Source of the DNA: Candidatus Neomarinimicrobiota bacterium
Lineage (GTDB): Bacteria; Fidelibacterota; SORT01
Direction of reading: 5' to 3'
DNA: 41,059 bases
Assembly: GCA_022573815.1 (NCBI GenBank)
Contig: JACZTG010000001.1
Location: 128,882-169,940, forward strand
Positions 1-9,165 of this stretch are shown here, in pieces; positions within the stretch are counted from its first letter, which is position 1, and the number at the start of each line of letters is the position of its first letter. Position numbers and translations under genes: made by a program. Below the pieces are notes generated by a model, which did no database searches, was not told the DNA's origin, and was given only the letters and a program-made list of their open reading frames with translations.

Positions 1-1
1 T

Positions 2-1786
2 GAATTCAGTGTGGACGGGGTGCAGATTGGAGCTGCAAGCACAGCGCCTTTTGATTTCGAATGGAATCTCTCTTTTTGGGCTGACGGCAAAACGCACAAC
101 CTCCACGCGAAAGCGACAGACCCCTCGGGAAATGTGGGAACTTCCGATACTATATCAGTTACTATCTCCGAATTAGCCTTAACTCTGATTTTAGATCGCC
201 CTTTTGACAATGAAATTATACGGTACACTAACGAAGTGTCAATCAGCTGGCGAGAATTGACCGGTGCCGTGAGCTATGACCTGGAACTGTCAACTGACGT
301 CAAATTTGTCGCAATCCCTTATTCAGAATCTATAGTTGATATCAGTGTTACAACGTCTGCCTTAACACAGAGAGTTTATTATTGGAGAGTCAGAGGTGTG
401 AATGATATAGGCGAAGAAACTGAATGGTCAGATGCGAGAAACTTTTCAGTTTATGGACCCGAAGCGCCCGATCTGATAAGTCCGGAGAACGGCGCCCTTA
501 TTATCGGAGTCAGCACACCGGCTTTGGCGTGGAACGCTTCCGAGTTTGCAACTCTATATGAGGTCAATACCTCATTAACTACAACCTTTACGTCAATTGA
601 ATTTGAAAAAACTACAGTGGAGACAACGCTGGTCACCACTGCGCTCGCGAACAGCAATTATAGCTGGAGAGTGAGAGCGCAAAATTCGGTGGGGTTTTGG
701 AGTGATTGGAGTTTACCGGGCACATTTATTCAATCTGACGTTACAATATTTGCAAAAACGTTCGGCGAACCGCTGGCTGACGAGGGGACTTCTGTTCATC
801 AGACTGATGACGGAGGTTACATCATAGCAGGTCATATTTTTGTTGGCGGTAACTTAGATGTGAAACTTATTAAGACGGACTCGGAAGGCAATGAAGAGTG
901 GAGCAACAGTTTCGACACCGGCGACACGGACTTCGGTCTTTCATTGGAGCCGACTTCGGACGGCGGTTATATAATTGCGGGATATAGTTTTATATCCGGG
1001 CAAAACCCTTACGATGTGCTGCTGATAAAGACAGATGGCGGCGGCAATGAACTTTGGAAAAAATTATTTGATAGAAGTGTTTTTGATGCGGGTAGGTCGG
1101 TGATACAGACTTCAGACGGTGGCTATCTCATAGCAGGCAGAACCCAAAAAAAGGGAGCCGATGGTAGCGAGGTATGGCTGCTGAAGACCGATGCCAACGG
1201 AATTGAAGAGTGGAACAGGACATATTTGAGTTCTTCATTCGAGAATGGCAATTCTCTGATTGAAACTGCTGACGGCGGCTTTATTATCGCCGGCGAAAGA
1301 TGTTGTTTCCCGAATATAGGATTACTCATAAAGACGGATTTGAATGGGGACGAGGAATGGATTAGGGAATTTCAAGGGATATTAGAGCTTACCTCTATAA
1401 AACCGACTTCAGACGGCGGTTATATAATTGGTGGCTCAAACGGATCTCAACCAATTCTGCTGAAAACCGATGTCGCCGGAACAGAGGAGTGGAGAAGCGC
1501 ATACAGCGGGTTAGGATTGAGTCGCAGCGCCTCAGCTCAACAAACACTCGATGGAGGTTATATTCTTACGGGAAACGCTTTGGCTGAAACCGCTGCTACG
1601 GCTCTCTTGCTGCTAAAGACCGATGCGCTTGGAATAATAGAATGGAATAAGATATATGGAGCGGGAGACGGCGCAGATGGTCGTTCGGTCCAACAGACCT
1701 CCGACGGCGGGTTTATCATCACGGGTAAAGTCAATGAGGATATTTGGCTCATAAAAACAGATTCAGAGGGGAGAACGGTTTTTTAG
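2..1786 (+). CDS. Secreted Ig/FN3/seven-bladed propeller protein (5' truncated by window)
   Basis: The frame is open to the left edge, so the true start lies outside; the first in-window start codon (GTG at 11) falls inside a domain. In order one sees the end of a bacterial Ig-like domain (VDGVQIG ... DPSGNVGTSDT), two fibronectin-III-like modules (about residues 60-145 and 150-240, each with a Y-W-R-V-R strand), then seven repeats of about 45 residues built on the pattern T-x-DGGYIIAG ... LIKTD-x-x-G-x-EEW. Seven such units suggest a complete seven-bladed beta-propeller. No C-terminal sorting domain follows the last blade; the protein ends directly in LIKTDSEGRTVF. This architecture is typical of large secreted or surface proteins of unknown ligand. 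The Ig/FN3/propeller reading is secure; the function is not known. Confidence 0.85.
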   Translation, partial: EFSVDGVQIGAASTAPFDFEWNLSFWADGKTHNLHAKATDPSGNVGTSDTISVTISELALTLILDRPFDNEIIRYTNEVSISWRELTGAVSYDLELSTDVKFVAIPYSESIVDISVTTSALTQRVYYWRVRGVNDIGEETEWSDARNFSVYGPEAPDLISPENGALIIGVSTPALAWNASEFATLYEVNTSLTTTFTSIEFEKTTVETTLVTTALANSNYSWRVRAQNSVGFWSDWSLPGTFIQSDVTIFAKTFGEPLADEGTSVHQTDDGGYIIAGHIFVGGNLDVKLIKTDSEGNEEWSNSFDTGDTDFGLSLEPTSDGGYIIAGYSFISGQNPYDVLLIKTDGGGNELWKKLFDRSVFDAGRSVIQTSDGGYLIAGRTQKKGADGSEVWLLKTDANGIEEWNRTYLSSSFENGNSLIETADGGFIIAGERCCFPNIGLLIKTDLNGDEEWIREFQGILELTSIKPTSDGGYIIGGSNGSQPILLKTDVAGTEEWRSAYSGLGLSRSASAQQTLDGGYILTGNALAETAATALLLLKTDALGIIEWNKIYGAGDGADGRSVQQTSDGGFIITGKVNEDIWLIKTDSEGRTVF

Positions 1787-1924
1787 AGAGCTGTTTGTCC
1801 GGCCGAAAGTAACTGATAATACTTCTAAGCAATTAACATCTTCATTTCATATATTATCACAAGATTTGTATTCACTATTTGTTAATATCGATTTACACAT
1901 TGGGGAGAGGATGATTTCTATAAT

Positions 1925-2293
1925 ATGACTAAACCATTTTTCATAATCGCATCAATCACAGGATTTTTAGGAGTGGCTCTCGGAGCGTTCGGCGCTCACG
2001 CTCTTAAAGAGAGAATTAGCGAGCAGATGCTCCAAACTTTCGAGACGGGAGTAAGGTATCAGATGTATCACGCTTTCGCTCTGTTTATAGTTGCTTGGGC
2101 GCTAACGCAGTGGAAATCCAGTTATCTTAATTACAGCGGATGGTTGTTCATTGCGGGAATAGTGCTGTTTTCCGGCAGCCTGTACCTGCTGGCGTTCACA
2201 GGGCAACGTGGTTGGGGAGCAGTGACTCCTATTGGAGGATTGGCATGGCTGCTTGGCTGGCTATCTCTTGCCTGGGGAGTATATAAAGCCTGA
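1925..2293 (+). CDS. DUF423 (YgdD-like) small inner-membrane protein
   Basis: This 122-residue protein has four predicted membrane helices and the family hallmark near the N terminus: GFLGVALGAFGAHALK followed by FETGVRYQMYHAFAL. The length matches the family (about 120-130). The family is widespread and its biochemical role is unknown. The ATG at 1925 is preceded by a purine-rich GGGGAGAGG at about 16 nt, farther than ideal. The stop lies just 10 nt before the ftsE start, so the two may be co-transcribed, although there is no known functional link. Confidence 0.85.
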   Translation: MTKPFFIIASITGFLGVALGAFGAHALKERISEQMLQTFETGVRYQMYHAFALFIVAWALTQWKSSYLNYSGWLFIAGIVLFSGSLYLLAFTGQRGWGAVTPIGGLAWLLGWLSLAWGVYKA

Positions 2294-2303
2294 AAAACAA
2301 TAT

Positions 2304-2957
2304 ATGATTAGTCTGGCAAATGTTTCCGTAATGTTCTCGGAGAATGTGGGATTAGAGGGGATAACTTTTGACGTCTCGAAAGGTGATTTTGTCTGCATTA
2401 CGGGTCCAACCGGCGCGGGAAAATCGACAATCCTTAAATTGATCTATATGTCCATTGCTCCCACATCAGGAAGAGTGAGTGTTGGAGAATTTGAATCGGG
2501 TACGATTACGCGTCGCCAAATTCCGTATCTCCGCAGAAAAGTTGGAATGATATTTCAGGATTTCCGACTCCTTGAAGACCGGAGTGTTTACGACAATATC
2601 GCGTTTGCGCTTAGGGCTACAGGCCACAAAAGAGCTGATGTGAAAAAACGAACAGCGAGAGTTATAGCAGATGTACAGCTTACACATAGGCGAAACTTTC
2701 TCCCAAAACATCTGTCAGGCGGAGAACAGCAGCGAGTTGCCATCGCTCGCGCTCTTGTTGTGGAACCTTATGTAATACTTGCCGACGAACCGACAGGAAA
2801 TCTTGATCTGGATACATCAGCCGGCATCCTCGAGCTCCTTTTGAAGCTTCAGCGGCAGGGGACAGCAGTTGTTATGGCGACTCATGATTATTCTCTGATT
2901 GAGGGAGAAGATATCCGAATCATAAAAATTGAGGACGGACAGATGGTGGATGAGTAA
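2304..2957 (+). CDS. ftsE: Cell-division ABC transporter ATPase FtsE
   Basis: This is the ATP-binding partner of FtsX, which controls periplasmic cell-wall hydrolysis at the septum. Walker A GPTGAGKST is at residues 34-42. The Q-loop (MIFQDFRLL), the signature LSGGEQQRVAIARAL and Walker B VILADEPTGNLD are all intact. The start is placed at ATG 2304 (MISLANVSV), giving 217 residues, the usual FtsE size. The longer in-frame ATG at 2232 lies inside the upstream DUF423 gene and adds residues with no family similarity. The ribosome site is weak, so coupling to the upstream gene is possible. ftsX follows after 3 nt. Confidence 0.93.
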   Translation: MISLANVSVMFSENVGLEGITFDVSKGDFVCITGPTGAGKSTILKLIYMSIAPTSGRVSVGEFESGTITRRQIPYLRRKVGMIFQDFRLLEDRSVYDNIAFALRATGHKRADVKKRTARVIADVQLTHRRNFLPKHLSGGEQQRVAIARALVVEPYVILADEPTGNLDLDTSAGILELLLKLQRQGTAVVMATHDYSLIEGEDIRIIKIEDGQMVDE

Positions 2958-2960
2958 GAT

Positions 2961-3836
2961 TTGAGCTTCTTATTTTCTATCAGTGAAGGATTCAGAGGGT
3001 TGCGCCGCATAAAAGGCGCCGCTGTTCTGGCTGTTTTAATTCTCTCATTTGCGATAGCAATGGTCGGAACTTCAGCCGTCGTCGGCTGGAACGGGAAGAA
3101 ATTTGTAAAATTCCTCCGTTCACAATTTGATTTAACGATATTCATCAAAATGGAAACGCCTGATGAGGTGATAATACAAATTGCCAAGGATGTGAGAAAA
3201 ATAGAAGGAGTGAGTGACGTCATATACGTTTCCCCTTCGCAGGCGGCAAGAAAATTTGAAAATGAATTCGGAGAATCCGTATTGGATATTTTAGGGACAA
3301 ATCCGTTTCCATCGTCATTTATTGTAAGACTTTCGCCTGAATTCGGCACTGCGGTTGACGCATCGTATATAGCCACAAGAATTGCGGCTCTTAATAATAT
3401 TGAAGAAGTTCATTACAGGAAGAGTCTTCTTGTCTCAGTTGACAGGTATATAAATATACTAATAGGATTAGCATCGGTCATTGGCGGTATCGTTCTAATT
3501 TCAGCAATATTAATTTCTTCTTACACAATAAAACTTACAATTTTCGCCAAACGTGATATTATCTGGACTATGAGACTTGTAGGCGCTACTGACAGCTTCG
3601 TAAGGAGACCATTTTTAGTCGAAGGAATTGTTGAAGGATTAATGGCGGGCGTGGTGGCTGTAGGATTCGTGGAAATCGGATACAGGATAGCCTCAAGAAT
3701 ATTGAGAGAGTATATCCCAATTGAACGAGTGGAAGTAAACAGTGAAATTTACATCGGAATGTTGCTTTTTGGAATGACTCTCGGGTGGTTTAGCAGCAGA
3801 TTGTCTGTCAGTCGATTTTTAAAAGAGAGTATGTAG
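2961..3836 (+). CDS. ftsX: Cell-division permease-like protein FtsX
   Basis: This 291-residue membrane protein has the FtsX layout: a short cytoplasmic N terminus, TM1 at about residues 17-36, an extracytoplasmic domain with the V-x-YVSPSQA-x-x-F pattern (about 40-155), then TM2-TM4 at about 163-190, 222-240 and 264-283. It anchors FtsE in the membrane and passes ATP-driven conformational change to a periplasmic hydrolase activator. The start is TTG, 3 nt after the ftsE stop, which fits translational coupling. It ends 127 nt before hrcA, and the divisome pair probably forms a unit separate from the chaperone operon. Confidence 0.92.
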   Translation: MSFLFSISEGFRGLRRIKGAAVLAVLILSFAIAMVGTSAVVGWNGKKFVKFLRSQFDLTIFIKMETPDEVIIQIAKDVRKIEGVSDVIYVSPSQAARKFENEFGESVLDILGTNPFPSSFIVRLSPEFGTAVDASYIATRIAALNNIEEVHYRKSLLVSVDRYINILIGLASVIGGIVLISAILISSYTIKLTIFAKRDIIWTMRLVGATDSFVRRPFLVEGIVEGLMAGVVAVGFVEIGYRIASRILREYIPIERVEVNSEIYIGMLLFGMTLGWFSSRLSVSRFLKESM

Positions 3837-3869
3837 TTTTGTACGAACTCTTATCAATACTCTAATTTG

Positions 3870-3885
3870 ATAGAGAATGCTCTAT
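3870..3885. repeat. Short inverted repeat between ftsX and hrcA
   Basis: The arms ATAGAG and CTCTAT flank a 4-nt loop. There is no U-tract and no match to the CIRCE arms TTAGCACTC/GAGTGCTAA, so it is neither a clear terminator nor an HrcA operator. It may be a weak transcript hairpin. Confidence 0.3.
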
Positions 3886-3913
3886 TATATTATCAATTCT
3901 TGATTGTTTTAAC

Positions 3914-3942
3914 TTGACTGAAAGCCGTTTTTATCATACTTT
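3914..3942 (+). promoter_or_regulatory. Candidate sigma-70 promoter of hrcA-grpE-dnaJ
   Basis: TTGACT at 3914-3919 and TACTTT at 3937-3942 are separated by 17 nt, 21 nt before the hrcA GTG. The -35 is good and the -10 is poor. An AGGGG ribosome site precedes the GTG. No CIRCE element is visible here, unlike upstream of groES. Confidence 0.4.
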
Positions 3943-3963
3943 TCGAGGTTAATTAGGGGTATT

Positions 3964-5001
3964 GTGACCGAAAATATGAATGATTTAAACAGAAGACAAA
4001 AGAATATACTAAGAGCGATTATTGGAGAATTTATCTCCTCCGCCGCTCCGGTGGGTTCAAAGAACCTGAAAAAGAGCAATAATTTGAAGGTGAGCCCCGC
4101 TACTATTCGTCACATAATGAATGATTTAGAAGAAAGAGGCTATGTTTTTCAGCCGCACACTTCCGCCGGAAGAGTACCTACGGACAAAGCTTATCGCCTC
4201 TATGTCAACGAATTAATCTCAAACGATATTCTCAGTATTGAGCAGCAGGAGGAAGTGGAGGATTCGCTTCGCCCTTATGCGGTAGATGTTGAGTCTCTGC
4301 TCTCAACAGCAAGCTCGCTATTAGGTGAATTCACTTCAGAATTGGGAGTCGTTATTGCGCCGTTGATACTCGATGGTGAGTTGACCGGAATCAATTTATA
4401 CTCCGTTGCAAGTCAGACTGTTCTGGTAGTTTTGCAGCTAAGAGAAGGATTTGCGAAAACAATAGTGTTAGAAATTCAATCGTCTCTACCTTCTGATGTT
4501 TTAGAAATGATTTCCGGTAAGTTGAATGAAAAGCTTGCAGGACTTGAGTTAAGGGAGATTCGCAAAACGATATCTCAAAGATGTCGCGATTTTACGAATG
4601 AAAGTTCAGGCATTGTAAAACTGCTCATTGATTCCGCTGATAGGGTCTTTGACTTCAGTGAGAACGAAAAAATTACCTATAGCGGCTCGGCGAATATGCT
4701 TTCAAAACCTGAATTTTCAGATCCTGCGAAGATGAGAAACCTGATGAAGGTTCTTGAGAATGAGAAGAAATTTATTAAGCAACTCCAGGATACGACCAAT
4801 CAGAATGGTATAAACATAACTATTGGCAAAGAATTGGATGATCCGATAATCTCGGAACTCAGCTTTGTAACCTCGTCATACAAATTTGGGCATCAGATAG
4901 GAATACTTGCGGTGGTAGGACCCACGAGAATGGAATACAAAAAAGCAATTTCAATAGTGAATCATACGGCGAAGACCCTGACAGAATCATTTTCTAAGTA
5001 A
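3964..5001 (+). CDS. hrcA: Heat-shock transcription repressor HrcA
   Basis: HrcA binds CIRCE operators and represses chaperone genes, using GroEL as its folding partner. The N-terminal winged helix reads LNRRQKNILRAIIGEFI ... APVGSKNL ... SPATIRHIMNDLEERGY, followed by the family motif PHTSAGRVPTDKAYRLYV. The C-terminal GAF-like domain ends with IGILAVVGPTRMEY. The length of 345 residues is normal. The start is GTG with AGGGG nearby. The gene leads hrcA-grpE-dnaJ. A likely target operator lies at 40904-40930, upstream of groES in this same window. Confidence 0.95.
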   Translation: MTENMNDLNRRQKNILRAIIGEFISSAAPVGSKNLKKSNNLKVSPATIRHIMNDLEERGYVFQPHTSAGRVPTDKAYRLYVNELISNDILSIEQQEEVEDSLRPYAVDVESLLSTASSLLGEFTSELGVVIAPLILDGELTGINLYSVASQTVLVVLQLREGFAKTIVLEIQSSLPSDVLEMISGKLNEKLAGLELREIRKTISQRCRDFTNESSGIVKLLIDSADRVFDFSENEKITYSGSANMLSKPEFSDPAKMRNLMKVLENEKKFIKQLQDTTNQNGINITIGKELDDPIISELSFVTSSYKFGHQIGILAVVGPTRMEYKKAISIVNHTAKTLTESFSK

Positions 5002-5025
5002 AGGTAGAAGGATATTTGATTATTT

Positions 5026-5568
5026 ATGAATAATGAAATCGAAGTAGAGACTAAAGAGAGCAACGAAATAAAGGTAGCAAAGAAAAAGCCTCGAGCTAAA
5101 AAGCCAACGAAATTACAGCAGGCACTGCTTGATATAGATGAACTTAAAGATAAGGCGCTTAGGCAAGCCGCCGAATATGAGAATTTTAAGAAACGCTCTG
5201 TTCGCGAATCGGATAACGCTATAAATAGGACAAGAGATTATACTATAGCGTCCTTTTTACCACTTCTTGACGATATTGAACGGACACTAAGCTCGGTCAA
5301 AGAACATAAGGGTATAGATTCTTTCGTGGAAGGAATAAAGCTGATTAAAATAAATTTTAATAAGATACTCAGTGAAAAAGGAGTGGTGTCGATAGAATCA
5401 GTGGGTAATCAATTCGATCCCGAATTGCATGAAGCAATGATGGTGGAAAATAATTCTGACTATGAAAATAACATAGTCATTGAAGAATTTGAACGAGGTT
5501 TTAAGCATGGCGACAGAATATTGCGACCCTCAAAAGTTAAGGTAAACAGAATTTCTGATGGCGAATGA
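5026..5568 (+). CDS. grpE: Nucleotide exchange factor GrpE
   Basis: GrpE releases ADP from DnaK and acts as a thermosensor of the Hsp70 cycle. A lysine-rich N terminus (residues 1-30) leads into the long dimerisation helix with [18 protein letters not shown], then DDIERTL and the beta-domain ([14 protein letters not shown] ... [16 protein letters not shown]). The 180 residues are typical. It sits 24 nt after hrcA and its end overlaps dnaJ by 11 nt, indicating coupled translation. dnaK is not in the window. Confidence 0.95.
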   Translation: MNNEIEVETKESNEIKVAKKKPRAKKPTKLQQALLDIDELKDKALRQAAEYENFKKRSVRESDNAINRTRDYTIASFLPLLDDIERTLSSVKEHKGIDSFVEGIKLIKINFNKILSEKGVVSIESVGNQFDPELHEAMMVENNSDYENNIVIEEFERGFKHGDRILRPSKVKVNRISDGE

Positions 5569-6685
5569 CTATTATGATACCCTTGGTGTAGATCGTTCAG
5601 CATCCGAGGAAGAGATTAAAAAATCTTATAGAAAGCTCGCAATGAAATATCATCCTGACCGTAACCCGGGAGATAAAACAGCGGAGAGCACTTTTAAAGA
5701 AATCTCACATGCATATTCTGTATTGACAGACAGTCAGAAAAGAGCAAGATATGATCAGTTCGGGGAAGCGGGAACGAGCGGTGGCGGATTTGATCCATTC
5801 ACGGGTGACGCATTCGACCTTTCCGATGCGCTTCGCACTTTCATGGAGCAAGGCTTTGGCGGGAGAGGCGGGTTCGGCTCCGAGCAAAGCAGAAACGAAC
5901 AACGAAGACGCGGTAATAATCTAAAACTTACATTAGAAGTTTCCCTTGAAGAAATACTCGAAGGGGTAAATAGGAAAATAAAAGTTAAGAGATATGAAGC
6001 GTGTAATAGATGTGATGGTGTTGGTGCGGAGAGAGGAAGCGATAGAAAAACCTGCCCTGTCTGTCAGGGTCAAGGTCAGGTAAAGCAAGTCAGCAGATCT
6101 CTTTTCGGGCAATTTATTAATGTTCACGCTTGTCCGAATTGTAGCGGTGAAGGATCTATCATCGACAATTTCTGCAAAGATTGTCATGGTTCGGGAAGAA
6201 AACGGGTTAATAGCGAGGTAAATGTGGATATTCCCGCGGGAGTTACAACAGGAAACTATTTGACCTTAAACGGTGAGGGAAATGCAGGCGAGCGAGGCGG
6301 GCCACCCGGTGATTTAATAGTCGTTATTCAGGAAAAGGAGCATAAATATTTCGTTCGAGAAAACAAAAATTTATTTATCGAAGCAAAGATAACTTTTTCT
6401 GAAGCTGCTTTAGGAACAGAAATCGAGGTGCCCACATTAACAGGAAAGGCAAAATTAAAAATCCCACAGGGCGTACAGTCAGGGCGTTTTTTACGAATGC
6501 GAGGAAAAGGTTTACCCGGATTACGAGGCGGTAGAAAAGGGGATCAGATGGTTCGCATTCAGGTTTGGACCCCATCCAAAATCAGTGATGAACAAAGAAA
6601 ATTGTTGGTTAAGCTGGAAAAAAGTAACGGATCCAAACCACCTGAAATAATTGGCAAAGGGTACTTTGCTAATATATCAGATTAG
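5558..6685 (+). CDS. dnaJ: Chaperone DnaJ (Hsp40)
   Basis: This co-chaperone stimulates DnaK ATPase and delivers clients. The J domain (residues 1-68) carries the HPD motif in [11 protein letters not shown] Gly/Phe-rich linker (about 70-115) follows, then four zinc-finger repeats of the CxxCxGxG type ([32 protein letters not shown]), and the C-terminal substrate domains. At 375 residues it is a complete class I DnaJ. The ATG at 5558 lies inside the grpE 3' end. Confidence 0.96.
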   Translation: MANDYYDTLGVDRSASEEEIKKSYRKLAMKYHPDRNPGDKTAESTFKEISHAYSVLTDSQKRARYDQFGEAGTSGGGFDPFTGDAFDLSDALRTFMEQGFGGRGGFGSEQSRNEQRRRGNNLKLTLEVSLEEILEGVNRKIKVKRYEACNRCDGVGAERGSDRKTCPVCQGQGQVKQVSRSLFGQFINVHACPNCSGEGSIIDNFCKDCHGSGRKRVNSEVNVDIPAGVTTGNYLTLNGEGNAGERGGPPGDLIVVIQEKEHKYFVRENKNLFIEAKITFSEAALGTEIEVPTLTGKAKLKIPQGVQSGRFLRMRGKGLPGLRGGRKGDQMVRIQVWTPSKISDEQRKLLVKLEKSNGSKPPEIIGKGYFANISD

Positions 6686-6729
6686 TGACGAAATACTATA
6701 TTAAAAAATAAACGCATAAGATTTAAATA

Positions 6730-7185
6730 ATGAATAAATATTTTACACAAAAAGAATCTGTGGCAATCGGTTTTCTTGCTATAGCGTTTCTTGTGGGCGA
6801 AGGTGTAAATTTCTACAGGGAGAAGGCAGCAAAAGAGCGCTTGGAAAAATCTCTCCCATTACTTGTAAGCGAGAACAGAAAATTTCTTGAGACAACTTCC
6901 ATGCTCGAAGCTCAGTTTGAAAAAGAAAATCAAGGAATAGAATTTAACGATAATGGTTCTCTAAAATCGCTCAATATAAACGTTGTCGGACTTGATGCGC
7001 TGACATTACTGCCCGGTGTTGGAAAAGTAATCGCCGGCCGAATGTTAGATAGAAGAATCAGAAAAGGTCCTTTTGAAACCGCAGAAGAATTGCTTGCTAT
7101 CAAAGGTATCGGCCCAAAGAAATTTAAAAATATTCAACCGTATCTGATTATAAATGATTCAACAATGAAGTATAAGAACCAATAA
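6730..7185 (+). CDS. ComEA-like membrane-anchored helix-hairpin-helix DNA-binding protein
   Basis: ComEA is the periplasmic DNA receptor for natural transformation. One N-terminal membrane helix (about residues 9-26) is followed by a charged linker (27-75). Two helix-hairpin-helix motifs come next: LNINVVGLDALTLLPGVG at 81-98 and LLAIKGIGPKKFKNIQPYL at 121-139. The order anchor-linker-HhH2 is exactly that of ComEA. It heads a closely spaced set with pseudopilin-like, PilM-like and PilN-like genes, and the run ends in dprA, which supports a role in DNA uptake. A housekeeping HhH role cannot be excluded. Confidence 0.8.
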   Translation: MNKYFTQKESVAIGFLAIAFLVGEGVNFYREKAAKERLEKSLPLLVSENRKFLETTSMLEAQFEKENQGIEFNDNGSLKSLNINVVGLDALTLLPGVGKVIAGRMLDRRIRKGPFETAEELLAIKGIGPKKFKNIQPYLIINDSTMKYKNQ

Positions 7186-7200
7186 AACTCGGGAGGTAGA

Positions 7201-8157
7201 GTGCTGAAGCTGCATGAAAAAAAGTTATCTAAATATTTTGACATAATAATTGGCGTCATGGTGGTTTTGTTCTTAGCAGTGCTATTTATTCCAAAATATC
7301 TTTGGAGCGAGGAGGATAGACTCAGGGAAGAATGTCGAACTCGGCTGGAAAATATTTATGAGTTAGAAATAGAATTTTTCCGATTAACTAACAGATTTCC
7401 TACTTCACCTGAAGAAGCGTTAATGCTGGTAAACGCTGTGTTGGATTCTGCCAGGGCAGATACAGGGTTCTTCGGTGCTGAGACTCTGATGATAGATACT
7501 TCCGTATATGTCATAGATACTCAGGGAGATATTGTAGCACGTGTAGACACATTATTAACATTACCGGAATCTGTTGATGAATTTAATTGTCCGTTGGCTC
7601 AGGAGCGATATACGATTAATATAGAGGGAAATAGAACTATTTATCTCGCCTGTCCTATTAAAAAGGAATTGGAAATTTTTAAAATCACAATGGTGGAGGC
7701 GGATGATTCACTCCGAAGCCTTTATGCTGAAGTAATTGCGGAAGACAATTACGAGATTCATACACTTGATGCTTTGAGTAAAATACCATCTCATCAGGCG
7801 GAATTAATGCCGGAACTATTTGTTATTGATGATAGGCTCATAAATGATGGAAATCTCGAAATAGTGAATGATATATATGAAAATGATGAAGATGCGTTGG
7901 TTCTGCTGATGATGATTCAAGAACCGGATACCTCGGATGAAGCTAAACGAAAATTTCCTACTACGAATGGAACTATACCCTATTCATTCTCTCTCGGTGA
8001 TCTTAAGGATAATATCGATGGAACAATACTTACTTCGCCAAGACGCTGGCTAAGAGAGGATTATTACGAGCGGCATTTTTTATTTTTTTCGATGGTTGAT
8101 TCTATTCACGGTTTCATCGAAGATGGCGATAGATCGTGGCTTTACGGAGATCAATAA
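7201..8157 (+). CDS. Pseudopilin-like membrane protein of the pilus/competence cluster
   Basis: This 318-residue protein starts at GTG with a strong GGGAGGT ribosome site. It has one N-terminal membrane helix (about residues 16-35) and then a long amphipathic helix (EECRTRLENIYELEIEFF). The pattern FNCPLAQERYTIN ... YLACPIKKE around residues 137-160 is reminiscent of the paired CP motifs at the C terminus of minor pseudopilins. The classical prepilin cleavage motif (G-F-T-L-x-E) is absent, so it is not a typical pilin. The rest (about 165-318) is acidic and unrecognised. The position between comEA-like and pilM-like genes suggests a structural or accessory part of a DNA-uptake pseudopilus. 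That is inference. Confidence 0.55.
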   Translation: MLKLHEKKLSKYFDIIIGVMVVLFLAVLFIPKYLWSEEDRLREECRTRLENIYELEIEFFRLTNRFPTSPEEALMLVNAVLDSARADTGFFGAETLMIDTSVYVIDTQGDIVARVDTLLTLPESVDEFNCPLAQERYTINIEGNRTIYLACPIKKELEIFKITMVEADDSLRSLYAEVIAEDNYEIHTLDALSKIPSHQAELMPELFVIDDRLINDGNLEIVNDIYENDEDALVLLMMIQEPDTSDEAKRKFPTTNGTIPYSFSLGDLKDNIDGTILTSPRRWLREDYYERHFLFFSMVDSIHGFIEDGDRSWLYGDQ

Positions 8158-8178
8158 TCTATTTAGGGGCAGAATAAA

Positions 8179-9159
8179 TTGAGCGCTGATAATAATCAGA
8201 AGTTTCCATGCGTCGGTATCAGTATGGAAGGAAGCATAATTCGTTCAGTAGAATTAGGGGTGGATAATGGCAAGCACAAACTCCTGGCTGTTAACGAGAT
8301 GGAAGCTTCGAGTAATTTATGGGAAGAAATTCGATCTGATTCGGGCAATTCCGAACAATTATTATCATATTTGAACCCTGCAATTGAAGCGTTACCTGAA
8401 AAACCGAAATCTATCGCTATCGCATTAGATTCTAAGTCAGCAGTTATAAAAGTTCATCTTGTTGATACCGGGCTTCCGGAAGAAGAAAAAGACGAATTTA
8501 TTCAGTGGGAGGCGAGAAAACGGTTGGGAGATTCGTATGGTGAATATGCAGTTACAATTTACCCGCTTTTAGAAGAAATCCCCAAATTCAGTAAATACCT
8601 ATCCGTATCTGTAAAAAATGAAACGATTGAGCTATTAGACTCAATTTGTTCCTCTCTGGATATTCCGCTTGAGGTCATTGATGTGGATGTTTTTGCAGGA
8701 ATAAATGCCGTATTATTTCTTAATGAACAGGCTTCATCGGGGAAAACATCAATTTTTAGATATTTGGAAAACGAATATACCGTAACTAATTTAATTGACG
8801 GAGAATTTATAAACAGCTCTCTGTTTCATAAAGAAAAAGATGGTTCGACTTTTATCGTTAACTCGTCCTCAAAAGATAAGGATACGGAAGATATTATCAG
8901 TTCACTTTCATCGGATAATCCTTCAAGTCCATTGAAAATTGTAGATAATATTTATATCTATCAAGGTGCTGCGCAGGGTGCATTATTAAAACCGTTGTTA
9001 GAAAAAGACGGGGATGGCAGGATTATGGAGGTTAATCCTTTTAGTGAAATAGAGCTGGGCGATGGCGTTAATAAAGCAGTGTTTGAAGATAATCCCGCTC
9101 GATTTACAGAAACATTTGGTATGGCGGTTCGGCTGTTGGACAACGAAGAAGGTTCTTAA
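8179..9159 (+). CDS. PilM-like actin-fold type IV pilus assembly protein
   Basis: PilM is a cytoplasmic actin/FtsA-like ATPase fold that binds the N terminus of PilN and couples the inner-membrane pilus platform. The N terminus CVGISMEGSIIRSVELG matches the phosphate-1 region of PilM (usually GIDIG-S-S-x-K-x-VEL). IAIALDSKSAVIKVH and DEFIQWEARKRL follow in the expected order. The 326 residues are near the usual 350. The start is TTG with AGGGGCAG upstream. The next gene, 6 nt downstream, begins with a PilN-like INLL motif, reinforcing the call. The divergence from canonical PilM is notable. Confidence 0.7.
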   Translation: MSADNNQKFPCVGISMEGSIIRSVELGVDNGKHKLLAVNEMEASSNLWEEIRSDSGNSEQLLSYLNPAIEALPEKPKSIAIALDSKSAVIKVHLVDTGLPEEEKDEFIQWEARKRLGDSYGEYAVTIYPLLEEIPKFSKYLSVSVKNETIELLDSICSSLDIPLEVIDVDVFAGINAVLFLNEQASSGKTSIFRYLENEYTVTNLIDGEFINSSLFHKEKDGSTFIVNSSSKDKDTEDIISSLSSDNPSSPLKIVDNIYIYQGAAQGALLKPLLEKDGDGRIMEVNPFSEIELGDGVNKAVFEDNPARFTETFGMAVRLLDNEEGS

Positions 9160-9165
9160 AACGTT

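Noticed and set aside
2232-2303. Longer FtsE starting at ATG 2232
   Set aside because: The extra 24 residues are encoded inside the DUF423 gene and do not resemble FtsE, whose similarity begins at ATG 2304.
3870-3885. Inverted repeat as a CIRCE operator for hrcA
   Set aside because: The arms ATAGAG/CTCTAT do not match TTAGCACTC/GAGTGCTAA, and the spacer is 4 rather than 9 nt.
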